From DATLGB01 sp963724135 (lineage in GTDB: Bacteria; Actinomycetota; Thermoleophilia; Solirubrobacterales; Solirubrobacteraceae), in contig CAVRTA010000004.1 of assembly GCA_963724135.1 (NCBI GenBank), forward strand, positions 1,116,001-1,180,000: 64,000 nt of DNA, in the 5' to 3' direction. The translations under genes were made by a program, and so were the position numbers. The notes under the pieces were generated by a model. It was not told the DNA's origin, made no database searches, and worked only from the letters and a program-made list of their open reading frames with translations. Of the stretch, positions 46,245-55,279 are shown piece after piece (the stretch's first letter is position 1; every line of letters begins with the position of its first letter).

Positions 46245-48314
46245 CTAGCCCGCTGAGTTGCCGTAGCGATCGCGCTTCGCGCCCGGCGCGGCGCGGGCGA
46301 ACCGCGGGCGCCAGGTCAGGTCGACGTTGACCTGCGGCGGCGGGTAGGCCAGGCGCCCGTCCTCCACGGTGAGCCTCGTCGACGGCGTGACGGTGAACGG
46401 CTGCGAGGTGAGCGCGTAGCGGCGGGCGGTGACGCGGAACCGGTAGCGGCCGGCCGGCGCGCTCAGCGGCACCTCCCACTGCACGCTGTACGTGCCGGCA
46501 TCGTCGGCGCGCCACAGGAACTGCATCCCGAGATCGGTCGCGTACGTCCGCCAGCGCCTCCCGACCTGGCGCTGGGCGGTCAGGAAAGCGCGGTCGGCGG
46601 GGAGGTCGTGACCGCTCGGCGCCCCCGCGAACGTCAGCGTGGCCCGCTGCAGGCGCTGCACGTCCTCGGGCTGCGCCGTGATCTCGCCTGACCCCGCGCC
46701 GTCCGGGTAGGGCTCGCCGTTCGGCGTCACGCCGTAGCTGGCGTCGTACTCGAAGGGCTTCTCGGCCGGCCTGCCCTCGACGAGCGCCCGCGCGAGCTCG
46801 ACGTAGCGCTCCTGGAGGAACGTGGCCTGGTGGGCGCCCCACAGCGACGAGGCGCCCTCGTAGCTCTGCCAGCCGTACTCGGCGGGCGTGCTCACGTACT
46901 GGATGAACTCGAGCGCCAGCCCGGCGATGACCACGCGGCGGATGCCGGATCCGCGGACCGCGCCGAGCACGGCGGAGCGCGTGTCGGTACCCACCTGCTT
47001 GGTCGCCTCGCCGGGCATGGTGACCAGCGCGCGGTCGCCGATTTGCCAGACCGCAAGCGGGACGGCCGGAGGGAAGTTCCCGCCGGGGACGACGCACTTG
47101 GGACCCTGCGGGTCGCCCTGATCAGGGCAGCGGCGGCCCTCGAAGGGGACGCCGGTCTGGTCGTGGAGCGGGCCGCGTCCCTCCTCGGAGCCGGTGAAGA
47201 ACCCTGCGCCCGGACGTCCCGCGGTGTCCACCGGTCCGGTCGCGGTGTCGCGGCCGCAGAAGCAGGAGCGCGTCCAGCGGCCGTCGAGCGAGACGCGCCG
47301 CGACAGCCGGCGGCCCGCCTTGCGCCAGGCGCGGAACATGTGGGCCGCCTCGACGCGGCCCACGCGGTCGGCCGCGGCCGGCCCGACGTTCACGATGCCC
47401 GCCGTCTGGTCGCCCTCGTCGGAGTTGGGATAGACGTTCACGACCGTCTGGCGCCGGGGCACGTTCCCCGCCCGCCGTACGCGGGCAGCGAACACGCGCC
47501 AGGCGGAGGCGTGGTGGTCGCCGGAGTACGCCTGCAGCTCCGCGTGGACCACGGTCCCGTGGTTGGCGAAGTTCGACCACGCGCCGATGGGAACCCGCCG
47601 TCCGCGGCGGATCTTGTCCACGCGCAGGACGTCGACGTCCGGGTCGATCGTGTGGACCGCGCCGTCGGGATCCATCTCCGGCCTGCCCTCGCCCAGCTCC
47701 AGGTCGCCCATCCCGTGGTTGGCGAGGTGGGCCTCGATCGAGCGGTTCTGGGTCAGCCCGACGAGGCGCGCACGGCCCCACGCTGCGGCCGCCGGCGCGC
47801 GGTCGGCGTCAGCGCGCTGCACGGACTCCGCGATGCGCTCGACCATCCACGTGTACAGCTGCACGTCGGCGGGATCGGGGTTGAACAGCTTGTAGAAGGT
47901 GAGCGGGTCCCCGATCGTCTCGATCGACGGCGCCGACGTGTTGTAGGTCGGGTTGTTGGCGAAGCCGCCAGGGCCCGAGTGCGTGTGGGACGCGGCCAGG
48001 AGGACATTCGTCCGGTCGAAGCCGAGGGCGGCGAGCTTGGCGGCTACGGCCTCCTGCAGACCGGCGGGGATCGCGAACAGCTCCACCGCCACCAGCGCGA
48101 GCTTGCGCTGCCCGCGCTGGAGCACGAGCGCGTTCGAGAACAGCCGCGTGCTCACGCCCGTTCCGAGGCGGTCCGCGCGGGTCCAGCCGCCCAGGTAGTA
48201 GCCGGTCTGCGGCGGCGTGATGTCGGCCTGGCCCGCCCCGGCACGGAGCTTCGGAGCGGCCTGTGCGGGTGCGGCCGCCAGCAACACGATCCCGAGCACG
48301 AGCAGCCGCTTCAC
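46245..48314 (-). CDS. secreted neutral/alkaline ceramidase family protein
   Basis: 689 residues from GTG 48314. Signal peptide KRLLVLGIVLLAAAPAQA. The zinc site is in LLAASHTHSGPGGFANN. VVNVYPNSDEGDQTAGIVNV and FIQYVSTPAEYGWQSYEGAS are ceramidase signatures. It hydrolyses the N-acyl bond of ceramide-like lipids outside the cell; bacterial members can act on other amides. The start follows a TACCCT box. Divergent from mreB. Confidence 0.85.
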   Translation of the reverse strand: MKRLLVLGIVLLAAAPAQAAPKLRAGAGQADITPPQTGYYLGGWTRADRLGTGVSTRLFSNALVLQRGQRKLALVAVELFAIPAGLQEAVAAKLAALGFDRTNVLLAASHTHSGPGGFANNPTYNTSAPSIETIGDPLTFYKLFNPDPADVQLYTWMVERIAESVQRADADRAPAAAAWGRARLVGLTQNRSIEAHLANHGMGDLELGEGRPEMDPDGAVHTIDPDVDVLRVDKIRRGRRVPIGAWSNFANHGTVVHAELQAYSGDHHASAWRVFAARVRRAGNVPRRQTVVNVYPNSDEGDQTAGIVNVGPAAADRVGRVEAAHMFRAWRKAGRRLSRRVSLDGRWTRSCFCGRDTATGPVDTAGRPGAGFFTGSEEGRGPLHDQTGVPFEGRRCPDQGDPQGPKCVVPGGNFPPAVPLAVWQIGDRALVTMPGEATKQVGTDTRSAVLGAVRGSGIRRVVIAGLALEFIQYVSTPAEYGWQSYEGASSLWGAHQATFLQERYVELARALVEGRPAEKPFEYDASYGVTPNGEPYPDGAGSGEITAQPEDVQRLQRATLTFAGAPSGHDLPADRAFLTAQRQVGRRWRTYATDLGMQFLWRADDAGTYSVQWEVPLSAPAGRYRFRVTARRYALTSQPFTVTPSTRLTVEDGRLAYPPPQVNVDLTWRPRFARAAPGAKRDRYGNSAG

Positions 48315-48321
48315 GGTCAGG

Positions 48322-48331
48322 AGGGTACGCT
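48322..48331. promoter_or_regulatory. overlapping divergent -10-like boxes for mreB and ceramidase
   Basis: AGGGTACGCT gives TACGCT on + (7 bases before TTG 48339) and TACCCT on - (7 bases before GTG 48314). The equal spacing on both strands supports both start codons and repeats the ftsY/GNAT arrangement. Confidence 0.45.
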
Positions 48332-48338
48332 GCGGCGC

Positions 48339-49370
48339 TTGCGCCGGACCGGCACCCCCACGCGGCGTCGTCGCCTGCTCGGCTCGGTGACGCGCGGCGG
48401 CGACATCGCCATCGACCTCGGGACGGCCAACACGGTCGTCTTCGTGCGCGGCCGCGGCATCGTCATGTCGGAGCCGTCGGTGGTCGCGATCGACCAGCGC
48501 ACCGGCGAGGTGATGGCCGTCGGGGCCGACGCGCAGCAGATGATCGGCCGCACCCCCGCGTCGATCTCCGCCGACCGGCCGCTGCGTCACGGCGTGATCG
48601 CCGACTTCGAGGTCACCGAGGCGATGCTGCGCTCGTTCATGAGCAAGGTGATGGGCGGCCGCTTCAACCGGCCCCGGGTCGTCGTGTGCGCGCCCTCGGG
48701 CATCACGGAGGTCGAGCGGCGCGCGGTCGAGGAGGCGTCGCTCGCGGCCGGGGCGCGCCACGTCGCGCTGATCGAGGAGTCGCTGGCGGCGGCGATCGGC
48801 GCCGGCATCGAGATCGCCGAGCCCGTCGGTCGCATGGTGGTCGACGTCGGGGGCGGGACCAGCGAGGTCGCGATCATCTCGCTCGGCGGCCTCGTCATCA
48901 GCGTCTCGGAGAAGGTCGGCGGCTACGACCTCGACGACGCCATCTCCGGGTTCCTGCGCACGACGCACCGCATGGCGGTGGGGACGCAGACCGCCGAGGA
49001 GATCAAGCTCCAGATCGGGTCGGCCCTGTCGATCGGACGGGAGCGCGAGATCAACGTGCGCGGCCGCGACCTGCTCAGCGGCCTCCCGCGGGAGGTGCAG
49101 CTGACCTCGGCCGACGTGCGCGCCGCCGTCGAGCCGCCGGTCGCGGAGATGCTCGCGGCGATCCACTCCGCGCTCGAGGAGTGCCCGCCCGAGCTCGCCG
49201 CCGACATCACCCGCCACGGCATCCTGCTCACCGGCGGGGGAGCGCTGCTGGAGGGTTTCGCGGAGCGCGTCGAGGCGGAGACGGGCATGAGCGTGACCGT
49301 CGCCGACGACCCGCTGCTGTGCGTGGCGCTCGGCGCCGGCGCGACGCTCGAGGAGCTCGACCGCCTCTAG
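48339..49370 (+). CDS. mreB: rod-shape determining protein MreB
   Basis: 343 residues from TTG 48339; GTG 48387 is the alternative giving a more standard N-terminus. GGDIAIDLGTANTVVFVRGR is phosphate 1, MVVDVGGGTSEVAIISLGGL phosphate 2, and GILLTGGGALLEGFAERVEA the adenosine motif of actin-like ATPases. MreB filaments guide cell-wall synthesis. It stands alone here, without mreC/mreD. The position 7 bases after TACGCT favours the TTG start. Confidence 0.92.
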   Translation: MRRTGTPTRRRRLLGSVTRGGDIAIDLGTANTVVFVRGRGIVMSEPSVVAIDQRTGEVMAVGADAQQMIGRTPASISADRPLRHGVIADFEVTEAMLRSFMSKVMGGRFNRPRVVVCAPSGITEVERRAVEEASLAAGARHVALIEESLAAAIGAGIEIAEPVGRMVVDVGGGTSEVAIISLGGLVISVSEKVGGYDLDDAISGFLRTTHRMAVGTQTAEEIKLQIGSALSIGREREINVRGRDLLSGLPREVQLTSADVRAAVEPPVAEMLAAIHSALEECPPELAADITRHGILLTGGGALLEGFAERVEAETGMSVTVADDPLLCVALGAGATLEELDRL

Positions 49371-49395
49371 CGCCCGACGGCGCGGTGGAAGGCCC

Positions 49396-51342
49396 TCAGC
49401 GGCGAACACGCCACGCGTACACGTGGCGGCCGCGCTGGTTGCCAAGCACCGCGTAGTCGCCGCGCCGCGTGAGCTTGACCGGCCGGCCGTCCCGCGTCAC
49501 CGCCCGCTCCGCGCCCTGGAGCGGCACGTGCACGGTTCCGCGCGTCGAGCGCGGCGCGCGCACCTCGAGCCGGAACAGGGGCCCGCGCTGGTCCCAGCGG
49601 ATCCGGATCCGGCCGCGGGGCGTCGGGACCACGCCCCGCGCCCAGCCGACGTCACCCGGGCGCGGCTTGATGCGCCAGCGCTGCCACCCCGGGCGCGTGG
49701 GCTCGGCGCCCAGCACGTACTGCGACAGCGCCGCCGTCGCCCCGGTGCTCCAGGAGTGCGCGGCGCTGCTCTTGCGCCGCAGCTCCCCGTGGACGGGGAT
49801 CCGCTCCCAGGCGGTGCCGCCCGGGCCGCGATCGAGCATGTAGCCCCACTCGGTGCGCAGCAGCGACAGCGCGTCGGCCACGTGGCCCCCGGCGAACGCG
49901 GCCCGTAGCTGGAGCCCGCCCATGAACGGCGACACGACCGGGCGGAACCCGGGCGGGAACGGGCGCTCGACGTTGAGGGCGCCGTACGGGCTGGCCAGGG
50001 CCCTCGGCAGATGCTCGAGGATCGACTCCCGCTGTAGCGGCGACGCGATGCCGCTGAGGATCGCCAGCACGTTCGCGTCCTGCGCGGTGAAACCGCGCTG
50101 GGTCGTGCTCATGTCATAGACACCCCGCTGCGCGTTCCACAGCTGCCCGTTGACCGCGGTGCGCAGCTGCTCGGCGCGCGCGCGGTAGATCGGGCCCGCG
50201 TGGGTGCCGAGCGCGTCGGACAGGCGGGCCGCGGCGTGCAGCGCGTCGTGGTAGGTGGCGTTGACCGCCGTCAGCCGGCCCGGGAACAGCTCGAGGTTCC
50301 ACGTCGCGCCGGTGCTCTCGGTGACGGTGAACAGGCCGTCGTGCACCTTCGCGGCGGCCCACTCCATCTGGCGCGCGACCTGCGGCCACTGCTGCCAGAC
50401 GAACTCGAGGTCGCCCGTGTAGCGGTAGTACTCCTCCAGCGCGACCACCACCGCGAGCGAGTAGGCGGCGGAGTAGAACGCGCAGCCGGTGCGTCCGCGG
50501 GTGTTGGGATGGCAGAACCCCGGGAACGGCCCCGGCCGTCCGATCTCGGTGCCGGTCAGCAGTCGCAGCGACCAGCGGATGTAGCGCGGGTCGAGCGTGT
50601 AGTAGACGGTCGGCCCGGCGGTGAGAAGGTCACCCGCCCAGATCTTGCGGTCGCGCTTGGCCCCGTCGACGAGCACCGGGCGCTCGGCCAGCTGGCCGGG
50701 TGCCTGCCGCAGCCCGGGCACGACCTGGTTGAGGCTGATCGTGTGGACGCCGGCGTGCCAGATCCGGTTGAGCAGCTCGTCGCTGGAGAGGAACCGGCCG
50801 CGCAGGGTGCGCGACGTCAGCCGCGGCGGGCTGTAGACGATGCCCGCGCCGCTCAGCGAGGCCGTGCCGGGCCTGGCGAGCGTGATGCGCATGTAGCGCA
50901 GGCCACCCTCGAGATGGCGGCTGCGCAGCCCTCCGGCAGGTCCGAGCACGAAGTCCTGCACGCGCCGCGGGCGCTCCTTGCCCGCGTAGTCGCCGAACGG
51001 GTGCAGCGCCTCGATGGTCTCGGAGAACGCGCTGCGCAGCACCGCCCGCTGAGAATGCCCGCGCACACCGAAGACCGGAAAGCCACCGACCTCGCGCCCG
51101 AAGTCCAGCACCACCGCCGGCTTCTGGTCTGCTTCGCCGCCGTAGCGCAGGGTCGTGACGCCGGGCCCGCCGACGAGCGCCTCGGGGTTCTCGACGTCAC
51201 CGGTTGCCTGCACCACCGCCGCCGGGTGCACCACGCGCGACCTCGGCGCGTCGACGTACTCGCGCCAGCTCTCCGCCTGGGCGGGCGCCGCCGGCACGAG
51301 CACCAGCAACGCGAGCACGCTGAGTCTCGTTCGCCGGGTCAC
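49396..51342 (-). CDS. secreted GH78 alpha-L-rhamnosidase-like protein
   Basis: 648 residues from GTG 51342. Signal peptide RRTRLSVLALLVLVPAAPAQA. A beta-sandwich N-terminal region (VLDFGREVGGFPVFGVRG) is followed by an (alpha/alpha)6 barrel with LVDGAKRDRKIWAGDLLTAG, where the GH78 catalytic acids D-x-x-R-D-x-x-W-x-x-D sit, and SWSTGATAALSQYVLG. It removes rhamnose from glycans or glycosides. Start overlaps the stop of the upstream glycosidase gene (GTGA), so one operon. Confidence 0.8.
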   Translation of the reverse strand: MTRRTRLSVLALLVLVPAAPAQAESWREYVDAPRSRVVHPAAVVQATGDVENPEALVGGPGVTTLRYGGEADQKPAVVLDFGREVGGFPVFGVRGHSQRAVLRSAFSETIEALHPFGDYAGKERPRRVQDFVLGPAGGLRSRHLEGGLRYMRITLARPGTASLSGAGIVYSPPRLTSRTLRGRFLSSDELLNRIWHAGVHTISLNQVVPGLRQAPGQLAERPVLVDGAKRDRKIWAGDLLTAGPTVYYTLDPRYIRWSLRLLTGTEIGRPGPFPGFCHPNTRGRTGCAFYSAAYSLAVVVALEEYYRYTGDLEFVWQQWPQVARQMEWAAAKVHDGLFTVTESTGATWNLELFPGRLTAVNATYHDALHAAARLSDALGTHAGPIYRARAEQLRTAVNGQLWNAQRGVYDMSTTQRGFTAQDANVLAILSGIASPLQRESILEHLPRALASPYGALNVERPFPPGFRPVVSPFMGGLQLRAAFAGGHVADALSLLRTEWGYMLDRGPGGTAWERIPVHGELRRKSSAAHSWSTGATAALSQYVLGAEPTRPGWQRWRIKPRPGDVGWARGVVPTPRGRIRIRWDQRGPLFRLEVRAPRSTRGTVHVPLQGAERAVTRDGRPVKLTRRGDYAVLGNQRGRHVYAWRVRR

Positions 51343-52847
51343 TTCACGGCGACGAGGCGTGAGGTCAGCGAGCCGTAGGCCAGCCGCAGGTGCCCCGCGC
51401 CTGGCGCGACGGTGTACGCGAACTGGAAGCCCGGGGGATACACGAGCACGCGCGCGATCGTCGAGAAGCGGTCGCCCCCGCTGGGCCGGAACTGGATGCG
51501 CACGGTCGCCGATTGCGTGTACTCCGCGTGCTCGGCGGCGCGCACCATGCCCCACACGCGTTTCGACGGGCCCCTGCCGGTCACCCAGATCGGCAGCCGG
51601 TACGCCCGGTAGGCGGGCTTCGGGAAGCCCCCGAACGTCTCGAGCCCGGTCTGGAAGGTCTTGGCGATCGGCGGACCGCTGTCGCGCAGCAGGAACTGGG
51701 TGTTGGCGCGCACGCGGGGGTCGTGTGCAGCGATGTAGTCGGACTGGTTGAGGTAGCGCGCCTGCTGGCTGAGGGACACGCCGAGCTCGTCGGGGACCGT
51801 CTGGTAGCCGAACTCGGTCAGGTAGATCGGGAAGCGCCGGAACTGGTCGTACTGGATCTGGATCGCGTCGAGCACGCCCTTGAGCCGCCCGAGCGCGCCG
51901 ATCGTCACCCAGTTGGGGTTGCGCGGCCGCACGTGGGGCGCGTGGGCGAGCTGGTAGGGGTGGTGCCCGTAGCCGGACGCGCGGAAGAGGGCCGGATGCT
52001 CGCTGACGAACGCGCTCGCGCTGCGCCCGCAGTCCAGGCGCCTCGCCGCCGCCCCGCGCAGGCGGTTCAGGCGCTCGTCGACGCAGTAGAGCGCGCGGAT
52101 GAAGAACAGCGGCGACATCGTGCGCTTGACGTCGGGCTTGACGTCGTTGCCCTTCGGCGCCGTCTCCCCGAACAGGACCGTGTCCCTGCGGTGCCCGGTC
52201 TTGCGCAGCGCGCTGTAGGCGGCGTCGAGCAGCTCGCGGTACAGCGACGCGGCGCGCCCGTACCAGGGGCCGCGCCCGTTGCGGTGCCAGGTCGGCGCCA
52301 GCCAGCCGGAGATGTTGGGCTCGTTCCAGATCGACCAGTAGCTCACGCGCGGGATCGTGCCGCCACGGCCGTTGGGCCAGCGGCCGGAGTAGCGGCGGCC
52401 GAGCGCGATCATGAAGTTGTGGAAGGCCCGGGGGCTGGGCTCCCACACGTCCTGGATGTCGGCACGGGGTGCGTCCGCGGTGGCCCAGCGCGGCGCCGGC
52501 GCGGTGACGTTGAAGTTGACCCGGATGCCGCGGTTCTTGGCGCGCCGCACGAGGTCGTCGTAGTTGTGCCAGGCGGCGGGGTGGTAGCTGCCGGGATCGC
52601 GCGCGTCGAAGTCGTCGGGGCGCTCACGCGAGTCGTGCCCGGGCGCGATCGCCACCCACAGGACGGTCACCCGGATCCGGTCCACGCCCAGCCGGGCGAG
52701 CTCGCGCACGCGCGCCTTGCGCTTCGCAGCGGTGGTGTAGATCAGCTCGTCGTCATCCTGGAACATCGACTCCATGGTCGCCGACGCGCGCGCCGTCGAA
52801 GGCACGAGCATCAGGAGAGCCAGTGTCAGGAGGAGCGTTCTTCGCAT
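51339..52847 (-). CDS. secreted clan GH-A glycoside hydrolase
   Basis: 502 residues. Signal peptide RRTLLLTLALLMLVPSTARA. A TIM barrel has VDRIRVTVLWVAIAPGH, SYWSIWNEPNISGWLAPTWH (acid/base Glu in NEP) and FPIYLTEFGYQTVPDELGVS (nucleophile Glu). Belongs to the GH5/GH39-like clan; the exact family and substrate are not determined. Operon with the GH78 gene downstream. Confidence 0.82.
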   Translation of the reverse strand: MRRTLLLTLALLMLVPSTARASATMESMFQDDDELIYTTAAKRKARVRELARLGVDRIRVTVLWVAIAPGHDSRERPDDFDARDPGSYHPAAWHNYDDLVRRAKNRGIRVNFNVTAPAPRWATADAPRADIQDVWEPSPRAFHNFMIALGRRYSGRWPNGRGGTIPRVSYWSIWNEPNISGWLAPTWHRNGRGPWYGRAASLYRELLDAAYSALRKTGHRRDTVLFGETAPKGNDVKPDVKRTMSPLFFIRALYCVDERLNRLRGAAARRLDCGRSASAFVSEHPALFRASGYGHHPYQLAHAPHVRPRNPNWVTIGALGRLKGVLDAIQIQYDQFRRFPIYLTEFGYQTVPDELGVSLSQQARYLNQSDYIAAHDPRVRANTQFLLRDSGPPIAKTFQTGLETFGGFPKPAYRAYRLPIWVTGRGPSKRVWGMVRAAEHAEYTQSATVRIQFRPSGGDRFSTIARVLVYPPGFQFAYTVAPGAGHLRLAYGSLTSRLVAVK

Positions 52848-52889
52848 GTGCGCCAGGGGAGACCGTACGTATTCCAGCTGAAGGCTTCG

Positions 52890-52895
52890 TAGTCT
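52890..52895 (+). promoter_or_regulatory. TAGTCT -10-like box
   Basis: TAGTCT, 7 bases, ATG 52903. Confidence 0.4.
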
Positions 52896-52902
52896 GGCGC
52901 CG

Positions 52903-54267
52903 ATGGCGGTCCGCCAACATGCCTTCTTGGCTGCCGCCGTCTTGCTCACGCTCGCGTTGCGGGCGCCCTTCTTCGGCGTTGACCTGACCTTAGACGAGGG
53001 CGGCCTGGCGTTCCTGGCGCGGCAGTGGGGGGAGGGTGGCGACTTCCTCTACGGGCCTCACTGGGTCGACCGGCCGCCGCTGCTGCTGGCGCTGTTCAAG
53101 CTCGCGGGCGGGGACGCCGGCGTCCGGCTGCTCGGCGCCGCCGCGGCGGTCGCGCTCGTGGTGATCGCCCATGCGATCGGCCGCGAGCTCGCGGGGGAGA
53201 CGGGCGCGCGGGTGGCCGCCCTGCTGACCGCGGTGATGGCGAGCGCCTGGGGGATCGCGTCGGTCTACACGCCCGCCGAGCTCGTCGCGGCGGTACCGGC
53301 CGGCGCCGCCGTCCTGTGCGCCCTGCGGCGCTGGTGGTTCGCGGCCGGTGTTCTCGCCGCGACCGCGATCTTCGTCAAGCAGTCCTTCCTCGACGCGGCT
53401 GCGGCGGGCGGCCTGCTCGTGCTGGTGCTGGCGATCCGGTCGCGCGACGTCCGGCCGCTGCTGGCCTACGGCGCGGGGGCGGCCGCCGTGCTCGCGGCCG
53501 CCGGCCTCTGGCTCGCGGTGGCCGGCCGTTCAGTGGACGAGCTGACCTACGCGATGTTCGGCTTCCGCCTCGACGCCGTGTCGGTGCTGACGGCGGACGG
53601 CGGCTCGCTCGCCGACCGGCTGGGCGGGCTGCTGCGCCCGGGGCTGCGCGCCGGCGTCCCGCTGGTGCTCGCCGTCGCGCTGGTCGGCCTGTGGCGGACG
53701 CGGAGCCTGCTGCTGGGCGCCTGGCTGCTGATCGCCCTGGTCGGGATCCTCGGCGGCGGCAGCTACTGGCCGCACTACTGGATCCAGGTCGTGCTGCCCG
53801 CGAGCGTGCTCGCCGCGGTCGCGCTGGCCGCGGCGCGCCCGGCCCTGCGCTGGGGGGTCGTCGGCGCGCTGGTGGCGCTCGTCGTCGCCGTCGACGTCCG
53901 CAACGCCAAGCGCATCGCCGACTACGAGGCGGGCTCCCCGGTCGTCGCGGTGGCCGACTACGTGCGCGAGCGTGCCGCGCCCGGCGACACGCTCTACGTC
54001 CTCTACGCGCAGGCCAGCGTCTACCACTACGCGCGGCTGCGCAGCCCGTATCCCTACCTGTGGAGCCTGATGCTGCGCACGATTCCGGGCGCGCGTGAGC
54101 GTCTCCTCGCGCTGCTGGAGTCCTCGGAGCGCCCGACCTGGGTGGTGCGCTGGCAGCGTCCCGGGCGCTGGTCGCTCGACGCCGACGGCGCGATCACCGC
54201 GGCGCTGCGCCAGCACTACCGCCCGGTCGCGACCGTCAGGGGACGCGCGATCCTTCGGAGACGGTGA
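52903..54267 (+). CDS. GT-C-like multi-pass membrane glycosyltransferase
   Basis: 454 residues with about ten hydrophobic segments. LTLDEGGLAFLARQWGEGGD holds the DE-type acidic motif in the first external loop and WVDRPPLLLALFKLAGG the following RPP, both typical of ArnT/PMT-like GT-C enzymes. The C-terminal ~100 residues are a soluble domain (LYVLYAQASVYHYARLRSPY). It probably transfers a sugar from a lipid carrier at the membrane. Overlaps the convergent GGDEF gene by 32 bases. Confidence 0.75.
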   Translation: MAVRQHAFLAAAVLLTLALRAPFFGVDLTLDEGGLAFLARQWGEGGDFLYGPHWVDRPPLLLALFKLAGGDAGVRLLGAAAAVALVVIAHAIGRELAGETGARVAALLTAVMASAWGIASVYTPAELVAAVPAGAAVLCALRRWWFAAGVLAATAIFVKQSFLDAAAAGGLLVLVLAIRSRDVRPLLAYGAGAAAVLAAAGLWLAVAGRSVDELTYAMFGFRLDAVSVLTADGGSLADRLGGLLRPGLRAGVPLVLAVALVGLWRTRSLLLGAWLLIALVGILGGGSYWPHYWIQVVLPASVLAAVALAAARPALRWGVVGALVALVVAVDVRNAKRIADYEAGSPVVAVADYVRERAAPGDTLYVLYAQASVYHYARLRSPYPYLWSLMLRTIPGARERLLALLESSERPTWVVRWQRPGRWSLDADGAITAALRQHYRPVATVRGRAILRRR

Positions 54268-55216
54268 CGCGCCCGGCCACCACGTGACGGCCGCGGCCCG
54301 CCTGCTTGGCGGCGTACATGGCGCGGTCGGCGCGCACGATCAGGTCGCTCGCGCTGTCGCTGTCCTCGGCGTGAGCGATGCCGATGCTGGCCGATACCGA
54401 GACCTTCTCGCCGCTCTCGAGCGTGACCGAGCGCTCGAGCTCGGCGATGATCCGCTCGGCGATCACGATCGGCCGCTGCCCGCCGTCGAGGTCCTCGCAC
54501 AGCACCACGAACTCGTCGCCGCCCAGGCGGGCGACCGTGTCGGCCTCGCGGACGACATCGCTGAGGCGCTTGGCCACCGCGATCAGCAGCTCGTCGCCGG
54601 CGTGGTGGCCGTGGAGGTCGTTGACGCGCTTGAAGCCGTCGAGGTCGATGAAGAGGCCGGCCAGGTCGCGGCCCGTGCGGCGCTTGACCTGGAGCGCGTG
54701 GCCGATGCGGTCGAACAGCAGCGTGCGGTTCGGGAGCCCGGTGAGAGCGTCGTGGGTGGCCTGGCGCTCGAGCTCCTCGTGCAGGCGCCGGCGCTCCTCG
54801 TCGAAGCGGCGCGCCATGCGCACGATGCTCCCGTCGTTGTTGCGGGCGATGACGGCAGCGACCTCGGCGACGAGGTCGGGCGGGGAGTCGAGCCGCTGGG
54901 CCTCCTCGTGGACGGTCACGAGCAGCGCGTCACGCCAGGCCAGGTAGGCCTTGGTCAGCTCGGCCAGCGTCAGCCGATCGATCATGGCGCCGAGCTCTCC
55001 GAGCTTGCGCCGGTCCTCCTCGTCGATGTGGCGCCCGCCGACGAGCCAGTTGCCGATCATGCGCGTGCTGGCGCGGTCGGCGTCGCCGATCGCCTTCAGC
55101 GCGACCGGGTCCACTCCTTCCGTGCCGTCCGGCCAGATCCGTTCCAGGACCCGGTCCGCCACATCGCCCGCCCGGCTGATGAGCGCAGTCCCCAGCTGCT
55201 CCCGATCGTCCCGCAT
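54236..55216 (-). CDS. GGDEF diguanylate cyclase with helical (globin-like?) N-terminal domain
   Basis: 326 residues, no membrane segment. Residues 1-150 are all-helical (WLVGGRHIDEEDRRKLGELG, LTKAYLAWRDALLVTVHEEA), resembling signal-sensing helical domains. GLFIDLDGFKRVNDLHGHHA and ARLGGDEFVVLCEDL form the GGDEF domain with an intact active site. Makes cyclic di-GMP. Second of four cyclic-di-GMP-type genes with a GGDEF or EAL domain on the minus strand. Confidence 0.88.
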   Translation of the reverse strand: MRDDREQLGTALISRAGDVADRVLERIWPDGTEGVDPVALKAIGDADRASTRMIGNWLVGGRHIDEEDRRKLGELGAMIDRLTLAELTKAYLAWRDALLVTVHEEAQRLDSPPDLVAEVAAVIARNNDGSIVRMARRFDEERRRLHEELERQATHDALTGLPNRTLLFDRIGHALQVKRRTGRDLAGLFIDLDGFKRVNDLHGHHAGDELLIAVAKRLSDVVREADTVARLGGDEFVVLCEDLDGGQRPIVIAERIIAELERSVTLESGEKVSVSASIGIAHAEDSDSASDLIVRADRAMYAAKQAGRGRHVVAGRVTVSEGSRVP

Positions 55217-55279
55217 TACCCCGCTTATCGGCGCCTCGCCCTGGGATCCCAGCGGAACTGACGACTTCTGGCCGGATTG

